A DNA stretch of 55,287 nucleotides from contig CANJGB010000023.1 in the NCBI GenBank assembly GCA_947473805.1, positions 1 to 55,287 of the forward strand. Direction: 5' to 3'. The DNA comes from Alphaproteobacteria bacterium. Lineage in GTDB: Bacteria; Pseudomonadota; Alphaproteobacteria; Ferrovibrionales; Ferrovibrionaceae. Both the position numbers and the translations under genes were made by a program. Shown here piece after piece: positions 35,149 through 43,537 of the stretch. Under the pieces are notes generated by a model. It saw nothing but the letters and a program-made list of their open reading frames with translations. It was not told the DNA's origin and made no database searches. The stretch's first letter is position 1. Every line of letters begins with the position of its first letter.

Positions 35149-36030
35149 TCAATAAATGGGGGCCGGGAGCGCAGAGATGTGCTCCTTGCCGCCAACGGCC
35201 GCGATGTAGGCGGCATGATCCTTAAGGTCCACGTACTTCTGGCGATAGGCCGCCCACGCTTCGGGCGTGCCGCCGCCGGCGTATTCCTTCAGGTGGCCCA
35301 TGTCGATGCCGTAGTCCGGCGAGCTGCCTGTCGGGTGCGCACCGAACGGCGCCTCGACAATACCGGTCACGAGGCTGCGCTCGAACGGGGTGAAGCGCGT
35401 GTTCTCGGGAATGTTCAGCTCTTCCGTCGAAACGATCTTTTCGGCGCTGACGAACACCTGCTTCGCCGCACGGCTCATTATCTCGTCGAAGAACGGATCC
35501 GGGCTCTTGACGATGCAGTTACCGCGCTGGTCGGCGGCGTGCACGTGGATCAGCGCGGCATCAAGCTTGAGCGGCGGCATCGCCACGAATTCCTCGCCAT
35601 CCGCGTACGGCGAAGTTACCAGCTTGATATCCGGATTGTTCTTCAGCACATCGGAACCGATGCCGACGCGGGTCGGCAGGAACGGCATGCCCATGGCGGC
35701 CGTGCGCAGGCCCCAATAAACCATGCCCTCGTCCAGCTCCATCACCTCGAGCGCCGCCGCCTGGCGGGCGGCCCGGAAATACGGATCGAGCGGGAAATGG
35801 TCGAGCGAAACGAAGCCGAACACCAGCTTCTTGAGCTTTCCCGACGCGGCCAACATGCCGACCTCGGGCCCGCCGTAACTTACGACGGTAAGGTCCTTCA
35901 GCGACGAGCGCACCAGCGCACGCACCAGCGCCATCGGCTTGCGCCGCGTGGCCCAGCCGCCAATGCCGATCGTCATGCCGTCGGACAGACGGCCGATCAC
36001 TGAGTCGATATCAAGACGTTTGTTCAGCAT
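35149..36030 (-). CDS. ipdA: IpdA, alpha subunit of the ring C hydrolase
   Basis: The 293-residue protein has the CoA-transferase fold (GMTIGIGGWATRRKPMALVRAL near residues 18-40) but lacks the usual CoA-transferase active-site sequence. Glu101 in ELDEGMVYWGLR stands where I recall the catalytic glutamate of IpdA; its CoA ester of the single-ring diketo acid would be hydrolysed. It is the first gene of the thirteen-gene operon, and its upstream region carries a promoter between two dyads. It resembles Rv3551 of M. tuberculosis. Confidence 0.9.
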   Translation of the reverse strand: MLNKRLDIDSVIGRLSDGMTIGIGGWATRRKPMALVRALVRSSLKDLTVVSYGGPEVGMLAASGKLKKLVFGFVSLDHFPLDPYFRAARQAAALEVMELDEGMVYWGLRTAAMGMPFLPTRVGIGSDVLKNNPDIKLVTSPYADGEEFVAMPPLKLDAALIHVHAADQRGNCIVKSPDPFFDEIMSRAAKQVFVSAEKIVSTEELNIPENTRFTPFERSLVTGIVEAPFGAHPTGSSPDYGIDMGHLKEYAGGGTPEAWAAYRQKYVDLKDHAAYIAAVGGKEHISALPAPIY

Positions 36031-36172
36031 GTTTCCTTCTCACCGCTACGGGTGGCGAACGTTTCCATCCCTGCCTGGCCCGAAGGCCAGATCGTTATGG
36101 CCGGATTGTCGCTTTCGGTTCCTGGCGGCGCAAGCTTGGCCGTCGCCGGAAAACTAAGCCTCGTCACGAAAA

Positions 36173-36190
36173 TTCGAACAAGCGTTCTAA
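36173..36190. promoter_or_regulatory. Candidate operator 1 of the ipdA operon
   Basis: TTCGAAC-AAGC-GTTCTAA is an 18-bp dyad matching at six of seven positions in each arm. It directly follows the -10 box of the candidate ipdA promoter, so a bound protein would block RNA polymerase. Its size and form suit a TetR-type repressor. Function is inferred. Confidence 0.5.
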
Positions 36191-36219
36191 TATCTAATGG
36201 ACGGCCCCGGGGGAGTCAA
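36191..36219 (-). promoter_or_regulatory. Candidate promoter of the ipdA operon
   Basis: On the minus strand TTGACT (36219-36214) is followed after 17 bp by TAGATA (36196-36191). The -35 matches the consensus at five of six positions and the -10 at three. GATATT with a 19-bp spacer is an alternative -10. The 5' leader to ipdA would be about 155 nt. Confidence 0.45.
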
Positions 36220-36235
36220 CGCCGGAGCGCCAAAA

Positions 36236-36253
36236 TTCTAACGCCCGTTCGAC
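36236..36253. promoter_or_regulatory. Candidate operator 2 of the ipdA operon
   Basis: TTCTAAC-GCCC-GTTCGAC has the same arm layout as operator 1 (AAC-N4-GTT core) and matches at five of seven positions between arms. Its centre is 63 bp from that of operator 1, six helical turns, and it lies just upstream of the -35 box and just after the fadE30 stop. Confidence 0.42.
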
Positions 36254-36256
36254 ACC

Positions 36257-37441
36257 TTACGCGGCACCGCGTGCCTCCTTCGGCAGGCCCAAAGCACGTT
36301 CTGCGATGATGTTCCGCTGGATCTGGTCGGTGCCCGCATAGATCGTGTCGGACCGCGACATCAGGAACATGTGAACCAACGGGTCGAAGTGCCCGTCTTC
36401 ATGGGCCAATTCTGCGGCAGGACCAAGGATGTCCATGGCCAGTTCACCGAGTTGCTGCCGCCAATTGGCCCAGTAGATTTTGTAGGTATAGGCCGCGTTG
36501 CTGAGGCTGCCGGCGTCGCCACTGAGCATGCGGAGCGACGAGTAGCGCATGATCCGAAGGCCGATTTCCGCCTTGGCCAGGCGCTGACGGAAAATGGGGT
36601 CCTGCGCCTTGCCGTTGCGCTTGGCCGCCGCGATGACGTCGTTCAATTCGTTGCGGAAATCCATCTGCTGCGCCAGCGTCGAGGCGCCCCGCTCGAACGC
36701 CAGGGTACCCATGGCAACTGCCCAGCCCTCGCCCGGCTTGCCGACGATGTTGTCCGCGGCCGTGACCGCGCCGTCGAAAAACACTTCGTTGAACTCGGCG
36801 TCGCCGGTCATCTGCTTGATCGGGCGAATTGTGACGCCAGGCTGGTCCATCGGCACCAGAAGGCAGGATAAGCCCTTGGCGCCCTTGGTGTCGGGCTCGG
36901 TACGGCAGATGACAAAGATCCAGTTGCTGAACTGCGCCAGCGATGTCCAGATCTTGTGGCCCTCAATCACCCAATGCGGGCCGTTCGGCCCTTGCTCCAG
37001 CCGCGCCCTGGTCCGCACATTTGCAAGGTCGGAGCCGGCGCCAGGCTCGGAATAGCCCTGACACCAAATGTCCTGGCCGCTGGCAATACGCGGCAGAAAG
37101 CTCCGCTTCTGCGCGTCGGTGCCAAAATGCAGAATTGTCGGTGCCGTCAGTTCGACGCCGATGTGCCCCAAACGAGCCGGTGCGCCGGCACGCGCATATT
37201 CCTCGGCAAAGATGACCTGCTGATTCAGCGTCGCGTCACGACCGCCATAAGCCTCAGGCATGCCAATGCAGCTCCACCGCGCCTCACCCAGCGCCTTCTC
37301 CCAAACCCGCCGCTCTTCCGACTGGCCCGTGTGGCTGCGGCTACCGCGCAAATGCCGGAACGGGCCGGACAGCTGAGCCTCAAGCCAGTTTGCAGCCTCC
37401 TGACGGAAACGTTCGTCCTCGGGGGAAAATTTGATGTGCAT
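36257..37441 (-). CDS. fadE30: FadE30-like acyl-CoA dehydrogenase
   Basis: FadE30 starts beta-oxidation of the propionate side chain of (hydroxy-)HIP-CoA. This 394-residue protein has WCQGYSEPGAGSDLANV (126-142), HKIWTSLAQFSNW and Glu250 in LAFERGASTLAQQ at the helix-G catalytic position; the C-terminal motif is YAGTDQIQRNIIAERALGL. The N-terminus and the SEERRVWEKALGEA segment resemble mycobacterial FadE30 (Rv3560c). ATG 37441 was chosen because the frame further up overlaps the SDR gene. It is separated from ipdA by 226 bp containing the promoter and dyads, so the SDR-fadE30 pair is a distinct transcription unit. Confidence 0.88.
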   Translation of the reverse strand: MHIKFSPEDERFRQEAANWLEAQLSGPFRHLRGSRSHTGQSEERRVWEKALGEARWSCIGMPEAYGGRDATLNQQVIFAEEYARAGAPARLGHIGVELTAPTILHFGTDAQKRSFLPRIASGQDIWCQGYSEPGAGSDLANVRTRARLEQGPNGPHWVIEGHKIWTSLAQFSNWIFVICRTEPDTKGAKGLSCLLVPMDQPGVTIRPIKQMTGDAEFNEVFFDGAVTAADNIVGKPGEGWAVAMGTLAFERGASTLAQQMDFRNELNDVIAAAKRNGKAQDPIFRQRLAKAEIGLRIMRYSSLRMLSGDAGSLSNAAYTYKIYWANWRQQLGELAMDILGPAAELAHEDGHFDPLVHMFLMSRSDTIYAGTDQIQRNIIAERALGLPKEARGAA

Positions 37442-37457
37442 GGTATCGCTCTTCTCG

Positions 37458-38318
37458 TCAGCTCCCCGCAGGCTTGCGGCGCAGGCCGGCATAACCATCG
37501 TCGACAATGATCGGATTGTGGGTCCAACCACCGCCCGGCATTTGATAATAGCCACAGGCCGCGAACACGCCGCCATCCAAATGAATAGTCGTGCCGGTCA
37601 CCCAGGCCGACAATTCCGTCGCCAGAAACACGGTGCAGCCGGCAACATCGCTGGGCTTGCCAAAACGGCCGAGTGGAATCCAGTTCTTGATGTGCGGCTT
37701 GTATTCCGGCGGCACCCACTGCGAAACCTTGACCTGCTCGCTCTCGGTGGTCTCCGGCGCGATCTCGTTGACGCGAATGCCGTCTGGCGCCAGTTCCAGC
37801 GCCATTGTCTTGGTAAAGCCGGTAATGGCGGCCTTGAAGGCGGAATAGAGCGCCGCCTTGGGAATGCCGCGGAACGCCTCGATGGTCGAGATGTTGACGA
37901 TACTTCCACCATCGCCGCTCCGCTGCATCAGCGGCACCGCGGCGCGAGTGACCAGGAAAATATGACGCAAGTTGATTTCGTAGAGACGCTGCCACTCGTC
38001 CTCGGTGGTCTCGACAAACGGCTTCTTGATGCCGAGGAAGTCGCCGACATTGTTCACCAGCACGTCGAGGCGACCATAGGTCTGCTCGGTTGCGGCGATC
38101 AGGGCGTTCACGTCTTTCGACTTGGTAACATCGGCGATTACCGCCAGGCACTCCGCGCCCGACGCGACCAATGCCGCGCGCGTTGCTTCGGCGCGGGCAG
38201 GATCGATTTCACCGATAACGATCTTGGCGCCGATTTCTGCCAGCGATTCCGCAATGGCCCGACCGATGCCGGCACCACCGCCAGTGACCAGAGCAACCTT
38301 GCCCTTCAACGAGATCAT
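37458..38318 (-). CDS. Short-chain dehydrogenase/reductase (first gene of the block)
   Basis: A 286-residue classical SDR with cofactor motif TGGGAGIG (12-19), NNVG at 89-92 and catalytic Ser144, Tyr158 and Lys162 (YSAFK). The C-terminus is extended by about 25 residues (GYYQMPGGGWTHNP and beyond), a feature of some steroid or hydroxyacyl dehydrogenases. It is transcribed toward fadE30, 16 bp away. The substrate could be a steroid hydroxyl or a hydroxyacyl-CoA; the sequence does not decide. Its promoter must lie in the 78 bp between it and tRNA-Pro, or it is read through from further up. Confidence 0.83.
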   Translation of the reverse strand: MISLKGKVALVTGGGAGIGRAIAESLAEIGAKIVIGEIDPARAEATRAALVASGAECLAVIADVTKSKDVNALIAATEQTYGRLDVLVNNVGDFLGIKKPFVETTEDEWQRLYEINLRHIFLVTRAAVPLMQRSGDGGSIVNISTIEAFRGIPKAALYSAFKAAITGFTKTMALELAPDGIRVNEIAPETTESEQVKVSQWVPPEYKPHIKNWIPLGRFGKPSDVAGCTVFLATELSAWVTGTTIHLDGGVFAACGYYQMPGGGWTHNPIIVDDGYAGLRRKPAGS

Positions 38319-38396
38319 GCGCTTCTCCCGCTCATTTGATGTTTTTTGCGAGTGGAGGCGTCATCCGACGGGACTGGCGCTTCGGCTCGAGGGAAT

Positions 38397-38473
38397 TGGT
38401 CGGAACGACAGGATTTGAACCTGCGACCCCTTGTCCCCCAGACAAGTGCGCTACCAGGCTGCGCCACGCTCCG
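38397..38473 (-). tRNA. tRNA-Pro (anticodon GGG)
   Basis: On the minus strand, acceptor CGGAGCG (38473-38467) pairs with CGTTCCG (38407-38401) with one G-T pair. The anticodon arm CTTGT-CTGGGGG-ACAAG gives anticodon GGG, the T-arm contains GGTTCAAATCC, and the discriminator A plus CCA is encoded (38400-38397). Its 3' end faces the steroid block, 79 bp before the first SDR start. Confidence 0.97.
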
Positions 38474-38527
38474 ACCGAGGCGGCGGAATATACTCGGCGT
38501 CTCCCGGGGGAGCAATGTCAGGTTCGA

Positions 38528-39025
38528 CTAAAGCCCGAACTCTTTCAGGGCCGCGCGGACCGCGGCAAGTTCGTCGAGCGCCTGGCGCAAGGCAGCCTTC
38601 TGCCGTTCGCCCATATCGTCACCGCTTGGGGGCAGACGGACAGCGGCTTCAATGGATGAATTGCGTGCCTGGGGTAGCGCAACGACCTCGGCGCCGTTTC
38701 CGGTTACCGGGACGGGATGAAGTTCGGGCGGAGGCAGCTTACCACCCGTTTCACGCAGGACCTTCTGCACACCCTTGATGGTGTAGCCCTCGCTGTACAG
38801 CAGCGAGCGGATACGGCGGAGCAATTCGACGTCGTCAGGGCGGTAGTAACGGCGGCCGCCGCCCCGCTTCAAGGGACGTATCTGGGTGAATTTGGTTTCC
38901 CAGAAGCGCAGGACGTGCTGCGGCACGTTGAGGTCGGCGGCGACCTCGGAAATGGTCCGGAACGCGTCCGGGGATTTCAGCATCCTCCGGCCCAGCCCTT
39001 CCGGGTTCGACGCCGCATCGGTCAT
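38528..39025 (-). CDS. MerR-family transcriptional regulator
   Basis: A 165-residue regulator with an N-terminal MerR winged helix ([23 protein letters not shown], residues 24-46, then [15 protein letters not shown]). The middle is proline-rich and the C-terminus ends in a short coiled-coil-like helix ([20 protein letters not shown]). No metal-binding cysteines are present, so it is not a metal sensor of the MerR/CueR type. The order ihfA-merR-tRNA-Pro is standard in alphaproteobacteria. Target unknown. It overlaps ihfA by 4 bp. Confidence 0.93.
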   Translation of the reverse strand: MTDAASNPEGLGRRMLKSPDAFRTISEVAADLNVPQHVLRFWETKFTQIRPLKRGGGRRYYRPDDVELLRRIRSLLYSEGYTIKGVQKVLRETGGKLPPPELHPVPVTGNGAEVVALPQARNSSIEAAVRLPPSGDDMGERQKAALRQALDELAAVRAALKEFGL

Positions 39026-39348
39026 GACTGGGGTTTGACCGCCCTAATCGAGGTCAGGGCGGCATTGATCCGCTCCTTTAGAACGTGGCTGGCGCGAAAG
39101 ATCAGCACTTTGCGCGGCTGAATCGGTACTTCCTCGCCAGTCTTCGGGTTGCGGCCGATACGGCCCCCCTTGGAACGGACATGGAAACTGCCGAATGAAG
39201 AGATTTTGACCGAATCGCCTTTGGAAAGGCTTTCGACGATGTGTCCCAGCACGCTTTCCACCAAGTCGGCGGATTCGTTGCGTGACAACCCCACCTCTTG
39301 GTAGACGGCTTCGCTCAACTGGGCCCTCGTAACTGTATTCCCAGCCAT
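39022..39348 (-). CDS. ihfA: Integration host factor subunit alpha
   Basis: IHF alpha is a DNA-bending nucleoid protein. The 108-residue sequence shows the HU/IHF signature: [25 protein letters not shown] in the arm region (about 47-71) and the [13 protein letters not shown] end. The N-terminus [20 protein letters not shown] is typical of the alpha subunit. It lies 133 bp downstream of fabH and overlaps merR. Confidence 0.96.
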   Translation of the reverse strand: MAGNTVTRAQLSEAVYQEVGLSRNESADLVESVLGHIVESLSKGDSVKISSFGSFHVRSKGGRIGRNPKTGEEVPIQPRKVLIFRASHVLKERINAALTSIRAVKPQS

Positions 39349-39481
39349 GCCCCCTCCTGTCGCCTGGACTTACCGAACGGTAATCCTTTGCCAGAAAGCG
39401 GTCAATATCAGAGGGATAGGGCGAACTCTTTAAGTATCGGGGTGGAAAAGCAGGAACAACCACCTGAATTTGGCCGAGAGC

Positions 39482-40453
39482 CTACCAGCGTGCGAGGGCG
39501 CTACCCCAGGTGAACCCGCCGCCCATGGCCTCCATGAGCACAATATTGCCCGGCTTGATGCGGCCGTCCCGGGTCGCCTCGGTCAGCGCGAGGGGGACCG
39601 ATGCCGCTGACGTATTGCCGTGACGATCTACCGTAACAACAACGCGTGCCGGATCGATGTTCAGCTTGCGTGCCGTGCCGTCCAGAATTCGTTTATTGGC
39701 CTGGTGAGGCACCAACCAATCGATGTCGGACTGGCTCAGGCCTGCCGCTTCCAGTGCCTCGTTCACCACTTGCGCCAGGTTGACGACGGCATGGCGGAAG
39801 ACTTCGCGCCCGGCCATGCGCAGGTGCCCGACAGTCTTGGTCGATGACGGGCCGCCGTCGACATAAAGCAGGTCGCGGAAACGACCGTCTGCATGCAAAT
39901 GAGTTGTCAGGATGCCGCGGTCCGCGTTGGTGCCCTGCCCCTGTTCGGCCTTGAGGACCACTGCGCCGGCCCCGTCGCCGAACAGTACGCAGGTGCCGCG
40001 GTCGGTCCAGTCGAGCAGGCGCGAGAATGTTTCCGCACCGATGACGAGAGCTGTCTTGGCCTGTCCGGCCTTGATGAAATTGTCGGCAGTCGCCAACGCG
40101 TAGATGAAGCCCGAGCAGACGGCCTGGATATCGAATGCAGCGCCCTGAGTGACCCCCAGTTCCGCCTGCACGCGGCAGGCCGTCGCGGGGAACGTGTCAT
40201 CCGGGGTCGCTGTCGCCAAAACGATGAGGTCGACGTCTGACGCTTTGACGCCCGCGTGCTCAAGTGCATTGGCTGCAGCGCGGAGCGCCAGGTCGGATGT
40301 CTTCTGACCGTCGGCCGCGATGTGCCGCTCCACAATGCCCGTGCGTTCGCGAATCCACTCGTCCGACGTGTCGACCATCTTCGCCAGCTCGACATTGGTC
40401 AGCACGCGGTCCGGCAGATAAGAGCCACAGCCCGCGACGACGGAACGGATCAT
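39482..40453 (-). CDS. fabH: 3-oxoacyl-ACP synthase III (FabH)
   Basis: FabH starts fatty-acid synthesis by condensing acetyl-CoA with malonyl-ACP. The 323-residue protein has catalytic Cys113 ([13 protein letters not shown]), histidine in VPHQANKRI and asparagine in [10 protein letters not shown]. It overlaps plsX by 4 bp (ATGA), indicating coupling of fatty-acid and phospholipid synthesis, as usual for plsX-fabH. Confidence 0.97.
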   Translation of the reverse strand: MIRSVVAGCGSYLPDRVLTNVELAKMVDTSDEWIRERTGIVERHIAADGQKTSDLALRAAANALEHAGVKASDVDLIVLATATPDDTFPATACRVQAELGVTQGAAFDIQAVCSGFIYALATADNFIKAGQAKTALVIGAETFSRLLDWTDRGTCVLFGDGAGAVVLKAEQGQGTNADRGILTTHLHADGRFRDLLYVDGGPSSTKTVGHLRMAGREVFRHAVVNLAQVVNEALEAAGLSQSDIDWLVPHQANKRILDGTARKLNIDPARVVVTVDRHGNTSAASVPLALTEATRDGRIKPGNIVLMEAMGGGFTWGSALARW

Positions 40454-41508
40454 GATGCCTCCAGGGGCGCCACGGCGGCTGCCGCGACCTCGGCAGAAAA
40501 GCGCTCGAACTCGACCGCAATCCGGCGTGTGAGATTGTCACGCGCCATATCCACCGCCAGCGTCAGTGCGTTGGCAAAGGCGACCGCGTCGGAACCACCA
40601 TGGCTTTTGACCACGATGCCGTTGAGGCCGAGGAAGACGCCGCCATTGTAAAATCGCGGGTCGATCCGGTCCCGTAGCGCAACGAGCGCCGAACGGGCCA
40701 GCAAATAGCCCAACTTTGCCATGATCGAACTGCGGAACGCCGCGCGAAGAAAACCGGACACGAGCCGGGCCGTACCCTCGGCGGTCTTCAGTGCAACATT
40801 TCCGGTAAAGCCATCGGTCACCACCACGTCGACAGTGCCATGGGCGATATCGTCGCCTTCAACGAAGCCATGGAAATCGAAGGCAAGCTTCGAATGACGG
40901 CGCAGAATATCTGCCGCGCCGCGCACCGCATCGTTGCCCTTCACATCCTCGGTGCCGACATTCAGCAGCCCGACGGTCGGGCGCGAACGACCCAGCACGC
41001 TGTGGGCGAAGTTCGCCCCCATTACGGCAAACTGGACCAGGTTGTTCGCATCGCACTCGATATTGGCGCCGAGGTCGAGCAAAACGCACTCGCCGGTTTC
41101 CGACGGGAAGAACGATGCGATGGCCGGGCGATCGATCCCTGGCAGCGTACGCAGGACGAATTTCGCGAGCGCCATCAGCGCGCCTGTATTGCCGGCGGAA
41201 ACGACGGCGCTGGCCTCGCCTGCCGCAACGGCGTCGATGGCCAGGCGCATGCTGCTGCCGCGTCCCTTGCGGAGCGCGACGCCGGGCTTCTCGTCAGACG
41301 AGATTGTTTCCGTGGTGTGGCGGATTTCGGTCAGCGTCGTCAGGGCCGCATGCTGGCGCAGCAGCGGCTCCAGGCGAGCGCGATCGCCAAAAAGCAGATA
41401 TCGGACCTGGGGATGGCGCTCGGCTACGGCGGCGGCACCGCGTATGACCATGGCAGGTGCGTTGTCCCCGCCCATGGCATCAAGGGCAATGACCCACTCC
41501 GCACTCAA
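40450..41508 (-). CDS. plsX: Phosphate acyltransferase PlsX
   Basis: PlsX makes acyl-phosphate from acyl-ACP for phospholipid synthesis. The 352-residue protein has the family start ([11 protein letters not shown], 9-19), [14 protein letters not shown] near 100-113, and [17 protein letters not shown]. It follows rpmF by 29 bp, the standard yceD-rpmF-plsX-fabH order. Confidence 0.97.
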   Translation of the reverse strand: MSAEWVIALDAMGGDNAPAMVIRGAAAVAERHPQVRYLLFGDRARLEPLLRQHAALTTLTEIRHTTETISSDEKPGVALRKGRGSSMRLAIDAVAAGEASAVVSAGNTGALMALAKFVLRTLPGIDRPAIASFFPSETGECVLLDLGANIECDANNLVQFAVMGANFAHSVLGRSRPTVGLLNVGTEDVKGNDAVRGAADILRRHSKLAFDFHGFVEGDDIAHGTVDVVVTDGFTGNVALKTAEGTARLVSGFLRAAFRSSIMAKLGYLLARSALVALRDRIDPRFYNGGVFLGLNGIVVKSHGGSDAVAFANALTLAVDMARDNLTRRIAVEFERFSAEVAAAAVAPLEAS

Positions 41509-41537
41509 AGCCGGCGTCCCTGCCTCGCCGACCCCTC

Positions 41538-41729
41538 TCAGGCCGCGGGCTCACCACTCGTGGCGACGACTTCACGGCCGTCATAGTGACCGCAAGCTGT
41601 GCAGACATGGTGCGGACGCTTCAGTTCGCCGCAATTCGAGCACTCGATGTACGACGACGGCGCCAGCGCGTCGTGCGAACGACGGTTGTTGCGGCGCGCC
41701 GGAGACTTCTTCTTTTTGGGAACAGCCAT
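41538..41729 (-). CDS. rpmF: 50S ribosomal protein L32
   Basis: Ribosomal protein L32, 63 residues, with the basic N-terminus ([20 protein letters not shown]) and a four-cysteine zinc ribbon of which three positions are clear in this copy: [22 protein letters not shown] holds four cysteines in two pairs. It follows yceD by 52 bp. Confidence 0.97.
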   Translation of the reverse strand: MAVPKKKKSPARRNNRRSHDALAPSSYIECSNCGELKRPHHVCTACGHYDGREVVATSGEPAA

Positions 41730-41781
41730 GATCTCGCTCTTTTCCTAGGGGCTACCGATTCCGGCAACCGGTTTCTTACGT

Positions 41782-42333
41782 TCAATGCGCCTGCTTAAGT
41801 CGTTGCAGGACCGCAAAGGGATTCTCCTTCTCGTCACCCGGCGCCCCCGCAGCATAGGCCGCAGGCACCTCGGTATCCGGCTTCCGGGGATACGGATCGA
41901 GCGACAGCAAAAGCTGCTCAACCGCCACCTCGCCCACGTCGATTCCGTCCTCCGGGATCGGCTCAGGCGGCTCATCCTCGTCGGCCGCAAACTCCCCATC
42001 GGCCGCATCCCGCCGTCCAGCAGACCCGGGCGTATAAAGCCGGGCAAATGAAACGTCAACCTCGACGTCCATCGGCTCCAGCGAGACGACGCAATTCTGG
42101 CTTACGACCGCGCTCGCCGAACCCGTCACCTCGATCAGTGTGCGGCGTGCGTTCCACCCCAGCGTGGCCCGGATTGACAGGCGGCTGACCGCAAGCACGT
42201 CCAGGCGCGGCGCAAGAGCCGCGCATTCTTCGGCGGTGGCCACGGCCTCGATATGAATCGGGGCATCGCCTATCCGCGCAATTTCAATTTTCCGGCTGAA
42301 TTCCGGTTCCGGGATATGCAATCCGGTCGCCAT
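41782..42333 (-). CDS. YceD-family protein (DUF177)
   Basis: A 183-residue DUF177 protein; the family is nearly always next to rpmF and has been linked to 23S rRNA metabolism. The hallmark C-terminal region is present: LEPMDVEVDVSFARLY, an acidic stretch (EDEPPEPIPEDGIDVGEVAVEQLLLSLDPYPRKP pattern) and a final NPFAVLQRLKQ. ATG 42333 was chosen because the extended frame upstream is arginine-rich and unlike the family. Confidence 0.88.
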   Translation of the reverse strand: MATGLHIPEPEFSRKIEIARIGDAPIHIEAVATAEECAALAPRLDVLAVSRLSIRATLGWNARRTLIEVTGSASAVVSQNCVVSLEPMDVEVDVSFARLYTPGSAGRRDAADGEFAADEDEPPEPIPEDGIDVGEVAVEQLLLSLDPYPRKPDTEVPAAYAAGAPGDEKENPFAVLQRLKQAH

Positions 42334-42403
42334 GGCACGATCGCTGGTTCGACGGCCTGCTCGGCGGCCGAAGCGCGGAAAATAGGCTGCCGGGTCGCAA
42401 TGG

Positions 42404-42961
42404 TCAACGGATTTGGCTGGCCCGCTCCGGCACCGCTCCGAACGCCAGAGACCCGGCCAAAAGCTGGGCCGGCGGCGCAGATTTCTGCCGTTCCGCCTCA
42501 CCCCGTACATATTCGGCCATAGCTCTTACGGTATCGTCGTCCACGGGTGACGTTCCATAAAGGTTTCGGCGCAGTGCCTCCTCCAGTACCCCGGGCTCCC
42601 CAGCCAGGCCGGCATCATAAGCGGCAATACGCCCGTAAAACGAGGATGCCATCATCTTTACTCTCTTCCCGACGCCTAGGTCTCCTACTCCCATTTCACG
42701 GAGTGTTTGATCCATATCCGCGAACATGACCTCGACCACCCGTTCGGCCAGTTCCTGGACCGGTTCGCCCGCCTTGCCCTTTAGGGCGCGAAGTACCAGA
42801 AAAGCATGGATGGCGACCATTTCGAATCGGCCATCCAGGGTGTCGGGAACGCCCAAATACTCATAGAATCCCGGGCGGCGCGACTGCTCGACCAGAGAGC
42901 GGTAAAGGTTGTGCGCCGGCGCGGCTGCCGGGCGCTTCAGGAGACGGGAAAAAAACTTCAC
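42404..42961 (-). CDS. Ubiquinol-cytochrome c chaperone (CBP3 family)
   Basis: A 185-residue homologue of mitochondrial CBP3, which helps assembly of cytochrome bc1. Typical segments are LYRSLVEQSRRPGFYEYLGVPDTLDGRFEMV (about 20-50) and FADMDQTLREMGVGDLGVGKRVK. The start is GTG 42961 with AAGGGCG a few bases upstream. It is divergent from bamE and runs toward yceD, the usual alphaproteobacterial arrangement. Confidence 0.9.
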   Translation of the reverse strand: MKFFSRLLKRPAAAPAHNLYRSLVEQSRRPGFYEYLGVPDTLDGRFEMVAIHAFLVLRALKGKAGEPVQELAERVVEVMFADMDQTLREMGVGDLGVGKRVKMMASSFYGRIAAYDAGLAGEPGVLEEALRRNLYGTSPVDDDTVRAMAEYVRGEAERQKSAPPAQLLAGSLAFGAVPERASQIR

Positions 42962-43085
42962 TTGATCGCCCTTATTTTCCGGCGCGGCCGCCAATTTTCT
43001 GCCACGTGGTTTTCCTATATACTCCACAGATGGGCAGCCCGCCGAGGTAGCCGATTTTAGCGCAGCTTGGGCCCGGGAATTTCCA

Positions 43086-43526
43086 ATGAAATCACATCAT
43101 CTTTTGCTCGCCGGACTTCTTCTGGCCACGGCCTGCACCCCGCGCGAGAATTTTCGCGGCGCGGTGCTGGAGGAAAGTCGTCTTGCCCAGGTCGCCCCGG
43201 GCAAGACGCAGGGAGAAGTGACGCAGTTGCTGGGCTCACCCTCCGCGACCTCGACGTTCGCCGACAAAGGCAACACCTGGTATTACATCTCGCGCGGCAC
43301 CGAGGCCCTCGCCTTCCTCGCCGAGAAGGTTGTCACCCAGCGTGTAATCGCCGTCGATTTCGACGGCAGTGGCAAGGTTCAGGAAGTTCGCAAGTTCGAC
43401 CTCAAAGATGGCGAGCAGGTCGCCTATGTCGAGCGCGAGACACCGTCGAAGGGCAAGGAACTGAGCATCGTTGAGCAGTTCCTCGGCAACCTCGGCAAGT
43501 TCAACAACAACGACACCAAGCGCTGA
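43086..43526 (+). CDS. bamE: Outer-membrane assembly lipoprotein BamE (SmpA/OmlA)
   Basis: BamE is a lipoprotein of the beta-barrel assembly machinery. The 146-residue protein has a signal peptide ending in lipobox LLATAC (Cys17), then the SmpA motif APGKTQGEVTQLLGSPSATS near residues 37-56 and the NTWYYISRGTE strand. It is divergent from the CBP3 gene and followed 11 bp later by a periplasmic binding protein gene. Confidence 0.92.
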   Translation: MKSHHLLLAGLLLATACTPRENFRGAVLEESRLAQVAPGKTQGEVTQLLGSPSATSTFADKGNTWYYISRGTEALAFLAEKVVTQRVIAVDFDGSGKVQEVRKFDLKDGEQVAYVERETPSKGKELSIVEQFLGNLGKFNNNDTKR

Positions 43527-43537
43527 ACCGGTTCGGC

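Noticed and set aside
17300-38480. Direct repeats marking an island between tRNA-Pro and lysR
   Set aside because: The 3' part of tRNA-Pro (GTTCAAATCCTG) is not repeated near the other end of the block, and no integrase gene is present.
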